From the NCBI GenBank assembly GCA_030248215.1, contig JASANG010001958.1, positions 1-64,000 on the forward strand: a DNA stretch of 64,000 nucleotides, in the 5' to 3' direction. The position numbers were made by a program, and so were the translations under genes. This document shows, piece after piece, positions 39,301-45,828 of the stretch. The first letter of the stretch is position 1. Each line of letters starts with the position of its first letter. The DNA is from Enoplolaimus lenunculus. Taxonomy: Eukaryota; Nematoda; Enoplea; Enoplida; Thoracostomopsidae. The notes under the pieces were generated by a model, which worked only from the letters and a program-made list of their open reading frames with translations, was not told the DNA's origin and searched no databases.

Positions 39301-41270
39301 TTTAGTCGAAAAGCACTCGAGCAATTGCTCCAGGCACCTGTCGCATTTTGTAATTGAAAAAATTACTGAAATTGAGAAAAAATTAATTTATTTTTAAACT
39401 GAATAAATCGAAATTGTCAAAATTCACTGAAAAATATTCCATTTCAAATGATTAAAACGACATCTTAAGAGCGGCTTGCAATTTCTCAACCTGAGAATTA
39501 TTTCAAAATTTCCACACTCAACAGCGTACAAAAAGGGGGGGAGGCAGGCGTAGAGAAGGGTGACACCACCCTGAAATACGCATTCAATACTATTGGACGG
39601 CGTTTGTTTGAAGAATTGCCTACGGTTTGCCAGTAATCATTGAATATAAACCATAAATTTAGGCATTTTAAATCGGATCTGACCCCAGAAATGTGAAAAT
39701 TCCTCTGTATGTCATATGGTTAAACCAAAATATATAAGAAAAAATATACAAAATATACTTATATGTTTATATACAAATGCGGATATATAAGTACAATTTG
39801 CCCTATCATCAAACCTAATCGAATTTAAGTAATTTTTGGCCGTTGACCAATTTGAAAATAAATTATTCGTATTTGTAAACCAAAAATTGTTTTCGTTCAA
39901 AATTTTGACAAACGGAAAATAAGAAACAAAACTCCACCCAAAATGTCCTGTCCGTAAGCATAACCTCAGTTGCTCAGCAAGAAAAATTTGGGCCCTTGTG
40001 AAGATCAGCGGCAGAACGTTACTGCAATAGAGTAAGCTTAAGCTTTAGACTTCAAAACCGTACACCACGTGTATCACGGCTAAGAGCTGAACATACGGCT
40101 TAACTTTAAATATGAGACAAACAATGGCGGATCCAGGATTTCAAAATGGGGGGGAGGGGCCAAAATTTCACAGGTAATAAACTTTATTTTTGACCCACAC
40201 ACAAACTACGAACTATTGCCATCAAATTGCTATATATAATTTTTGTCGAGATGCTGTTGGGGGGGCCACGGCCGGGGTGCCCCCCCATGGATCCGCCATT
40301 GGAGACGAAAGTGTACAAGAACCAGGGACAACCTTTAGCCTGATTACAAGCATAAATTTATGGGAGAGCCAATCGCCGTCAAGAACGAAACGTGAAGAGG
40401 CGAGTGGTAACATGTCAAGAGATTTTTACGGACGAAAAAAACTTAAATTTCCAAAAGTTACCAGCGTCTCTAAAGGACCGCAATGGGGGACCACCCCCTC
40501 GCACTTTTCGCTGGTGCGCCCCCCAAATAGACACGATCTAAACAACCTTTAATGCAATTATAGTGGCTACCCAAAATTATTCTGTGCCCTCAAGTATAAT
40601 TTTCTGCCGACGACCCTGGAAAAAGTCCTATACCAGATGGCGCTCGCGTTTGAATACCCTGACGTGTCCACTCCCCAGCAATCCAGGAGCCGATGATAAT
40701 TTAAACGTTTTGTAACACAAAATCAAATCTGAGAAAACAAACTTGCGTTGAGCCTGGCCTGTAAGCAAGGGGAACGATAGATACAGCCCCCCCCCCCCGG
40801 AAAATTTTTGGACCCTAAAAAATTTTCAACCTTGCTTGTAAGTAATGCTAAAACTTCTTGTATGCCTATACTGAAATATTTTAGCTCCTCCAGCAAGGTG
40901 AGCTGGCTACATGTTTGCTTTGAGCTCAACAAATTTTTTCAACCATCTCAACAATACGACGCTGTTTACACTGAAACGCCGAACAAACAGAAAAAAAAGT
41001 TACGTTTTTGATTATAATTGAGGGTATAAAAAATTGAATATCAAGCTCAAAGTTTTAAAAATTTCATAAAATGGTTTCAAAAAACATGATTTTGGCAAGC
41101 CAGGACGACAAACGCCTAAAAAATTCAGCCAACCAAAATTTGAAATTTTAATTCTAAATCCATCAAAACACTGTTTTTCAATGACGAATTTCGTTCGAAT
41201 TAACCACACCCCCCTATATACGCACCTGAATATTGCGGGAAAGAAAAATATATAATGATAATAATAAAAA

Positions 41271-41301
<31 letters not shown>

Positions 41302-44300
41302 ATATTATTCAACGTAGACACATTTTGTGAATCGGTAACCAGTAACAATGAATGTGCAACACAACGCAGGTCATAAATATGATTTTGAGTGTGCAAAAAA
41401 TTGCTAAATTATGCGTTTCTCACACACCCCCCTCCCAAGCCACTCCTAGCATCCGTGTGGCGTAGAAGTCGTGCAAGGGGACACCTCACGTTGATTTTTG
41501 GACAGAAAATTTCGTCGAGCCAAAATGTAGATAGTAAAACTTTAGTTTATAATATATTCGCGAGGGCCTAAGCCTAAGCCTAAGCCTAAGCCTAAGCCTA
41601 AGCCTAAGCCTAAGCCTAAGCCTAAGCCTAAGCCTAAGCCTAAGCCTAAGCCTAAGCCTAAGCCTAAGCCTAAGCCTAAGCCTAAGCCTAAGCCTAAGCC
41701 TAAGCCTAAGCCTAAGCCTAAGCCTAAGCCTAAGCCTAAGCCTAAGCCTAAGCCTAAGCCTAAGCCTAAGCCTAAGCCTAAGCCTAAGCCTAAGCCTAAG
41801 CCTAAGCCTAAGCCTAAGCCTAAGCCTAAGCCTAAGCCTAAGCCTAAGCCTAAGCCTAAGCCTAAGCCGGTATACGTTATTGTATTTACCTGCTAAGCCC
41901 TACTTGCTCTGCTATCATCGTATTCGCAGATCCAGAAAGTTCTATAAAAAGTAGACGCGTGAAATTTGATAGTGGAAAAAGCTTCGCGAACCAGAAGCCA
42001 AACACAATTTTAGTGCTAAAAGCTTAAAACAAAATGTTGCTTTCGATCTCAGTTGATGAGGTCGCTGCCGGGGTGCACCCACCCATCCATTTATCCGCAT
42101 CCCCACTAATGTGTGAGTTATTTGATACTGGCACGTAGACTGCTCAAATTGTAACGGGGGTCTGCTGAACAATTCCTGTGGCATAAACGGGAATTTTTTC
42201 AATTTGTCAGCTGGGCTAAAATTGGTTATGGAGGGTTACGATTTTTTAGCGTGAGCTAAGCCACCCCCCCCCGCCCCAAAATGTCACCTTGCATGACTGC
42301 AGGCCTGGAGGGTTAAAAACGAAACAACGAATAGGTTTTATATAAGTATCGATGATGCTTGCAAGTGTGGAAGTTGCAAAAAATGCAAATTTGTGCATTT
42401 TTTGCTAATATTTAGCTTTTATAAAAATATCGGCCAATGTAAACAACAGCGGCGGAACAGTATTATAAGCATATTCCTAAACCTAAGCGTAAACCTAAGC
42501 CTAACCGTATTAATGAGCATATTCTTAAGCACAACAAATTTTAGTCTAAAGCTTAAGCGAACTCTTTTCTAGTCCCACAGAAAAACGTACCGCCCCTGAT
42601 CTCTACATATTGGCCAAAATAACGACTTAAAGCACATTGCGGGCTTCCGATGAACAAATTGCAACATTTACTGCAGGACAGGACCGGCTGAAAGGTGTGA
42701 TATCCGGAAACAAACAGTAAAAATAGCGGAAACGACAACAGCAAGCGCCGACAATTCGCCTCGTGACAACTTTTCGCCCAACAGAGTCCTTAAGAATGAA
42801 TAAATCTACGCATAGTTTTTGGGGCTCAATGTTAGTTTTAAGAGCGTAACAGTAGATTAAGCGTGTTCCTAAAGCCTAAGCCTAAGCGTTGCAAAAGTCT
42901 GTTCCTACAACCTAAGCCGAAGCACAAGCCTTAACCTAAGCAAAAAACGTAATTTAGAATCTAAATCTACCATTTTATAGATCCACCAGCAACCTGGATG
43001 CCCGTAAAAGTATAAACTATTTCAGGCATAATCCTAAACCTAAGCCTAGCATAAACGTAGGTCTCACGGAAAATAGAAAATATTCATGTGAGAAGGGGTT
43101 AAGCGAAAAATTTTCAGTCTACTATCTATAACCCCTTCTCACATTGAGTTGCCTGTAGGCAGCTCAGCGCAGTGTATATACGTTAATCGCACCGTGTTTA
43201 ACAATTGCAACACGTATACATAGTACTAAATCACCACAAGACGTGAGAGCCCCCTCGGGCTCGAGCGTCAAGCTCCTGTAACTGAGTGGTGATGGTATAC
43301 GCCTCCCACTCCAATCACTGGAGTTCGAATCCTAGCATAAAAGTAGGTCTCACGGAAAATAGAAAATATTCATGTGAGAAAGGGTTAATACGTGACTTAT
43401 AACATAACGGCTGGGTTTCTGAAACGCTACTTAAGCACGACTTACTACTTATGTGCCAACTAAGTAATTGCTTAACCATTTTGCTGTTTTAAAAGCGTAC
43501 TTAAATTAAGTAAATACTTCAGTCGCTGACTAAGTTTGATATGCTACAAATTAACCGTTCAGGCATACCAACCTTGGTAAAATTACAATTGTAGACTCAT
43601 GATGCCTTCTTAAAATACAGTAAAACTGTTAGTTTCTCGTCAGCACAACGTCCGTTATTTGGCGCTTCTTTGGTTGTGCTTGAAAATTTATGTATTTAGT
43701 TAAGTCGGCGACTTGTGTAATTATTGTAATTGTTTAAGTATTACTTAAGTAAATACTTAAGTAGGGTTTTGGAAACCCAGCCATTATAAGCATAAAACAA
43801 CATAATTTCCTGTATTTCTATAACGGAAACAGAAATAATTTTTTACCGGAAACAAAACGGGGATATTCGGATACACCCTGAGTAAACTAGGGATTCGTCT
43901 GACATCGCCCTAAAATCTTGCCGTGAACATAGTCTACCGTACCACACCGTATCAATTTTTTGACTTACATTAGCATTTCCAGAATTCCACAGGTGTTCAG
44001 CTTGTCTTACGCCAGCGTCTGTCTTCGGCTCGCATATCTTCTCACTGTCGGTCGATTTATTTTTCGCTGCATTCGCACTGTTCGCTTTCTTCTCGTCGTT
44101 TGTGCCCGTCTCCGACCCACATTCGTTGTTTGTCTTAACGATCGTCGATAAAGTCCTTTGCTCCGTGGCAGGGTTTTCGTCTTCAGTAGCCTTATCCTTG
44201 GACCCCTGCTCAAAATACTGTCTCTCGTCAGGTGGAATTTGTTGATTTCCGTTCAAATCGCCGCCTGTCTTGACATCCGCTTCACAAGTAGCCTTTAATC

Positions 44301-45694
44301 CATTAGGAATAGCTTGTGCTTTTGATGGCGCCACCAGCAAAGGCGGACAAGTAAGAGGGTGTACAGGATGCAGGGGCGTGCCCGCTGGCCCGGCGGCGAC
44401 TGGTTTGTCCAGCCCGATTTTAAGCTCTTTATGATTTGAAAATTGAGCGAAAAGGGTTCGACCGCGGAGTGTAAGCGGAGTTGCGCTGCAAAAACGAATC
44501 AGACCAGCCGCTGCTGATTCAGTTTGATATTCAACGAACGCCTGAAATTTTCAAAAATTCAAAAATTTGAATTTATTTGACCACTGTCCAATGTAAAATG
44601 TTCGCCATCTTGGCGTAGCGCACCCCAACAAGTACTGTAGTGACCCGAATAAGAGGGGGTCTGATATTTATTTGGCCTCCCAAAGGGTACCCCCCTTGTT
44701 ATTCGGCTACGGACTGTTATTCATTTTTAACCCACCCGCCGCCGCCCTTCGTTACTGATATATTCGGTATTGCAACTATCCGTTGAACTAAACGTTTCAT
44801 TTGTCTTGTGTCAATAGCTTGAGCGGCCCATATATAGAATAGGGCCGGACCGTTTTCAGGAGGGGCTGTAACAGAGTCAGTTTAAGCTTTAGACTAAATT
44901 TTTTACTTACTCCTTTTGCATTGTCATAAGACTCGCATTCACGCTTAGTGCCAAACAGCCGAATTTTGTTCGGTACCTATCCTGGGCGTGGGCTATTTTT
45001 GGTATGTACATCAATAAACAAGCCTGATTTTAGATATAGTTAGCGTGAAAACACTTTGCTTTTAACTGTTTACAACATATTCGAGTCTTTGGTGCTATAC
45101 TTTTGATGACGTCCGGCGTCGTCCGACACTGTACACTGCAAAAAATAGTGAGTCAAATTGACTCTCTCCGAAATAGGCTTTTGCTGACTCGAATTTGACT
45201 CTCGCGGAGTCGAATTTTGACTCAATTTTTGCAGTCCTGAAAAGCGTTTTTCGGAGAGAATCAATTTGACTCACCATTTTTTGCAGAGTACCACAACAGC
45301 ACGTTTATTGCCGTATGGATTAGCATATCAATTTTTGACCAACAATGTTTATGACGTGCGGAAATTTCATGACGTGTGGCGCATGACGATATGAATGACG
45401 TCACCGTTAAAGTATATATATACCTGATTTTTGCCTTTGAGCATCAAAAAATTTGTCAGTCGGCCAAATGGCACGCAGATATGCATGAGTTCCAGCTCGC
45501 TGAGATCAGGCGGTATATTTCGTAGATGGACTACGCGTGACGGTGAAATTTCGTTGCGTAGAACAACTATGTGTGGTGCTACTATGCGCAGTTGCTGTGT
45601 TGCAGTATTGTTATTGCAATTAATTGCAGTTTGCAGTGTTGGTTGTTGATGTTGTAGTAGAAGTTGTTGGTGTTGTTGTTGGTGGTGTTGTTGG

Positions 45695-45734
<40 letters not shown>

Positions 45735-45790
45735 GCGGCTGCTGCTGCTGTTGTTGCTGTTGTTGTTGCTGTTGATGCTGTTGAAATTGT

Positions 45791-45828
<38 letters not shown>

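Noticed and set aside
41566-41868. Chromosome end (true telomere)
   Set aside because: The tract is interstitial, with gene introns and other repeats on both sides.
43270-43337. Functional tRNA gene
   Set aside because: A and B boxes are present but I could not find a matched acceptor stem and normal anticodon arm; the sequence continues into a dispersed repeat tail.
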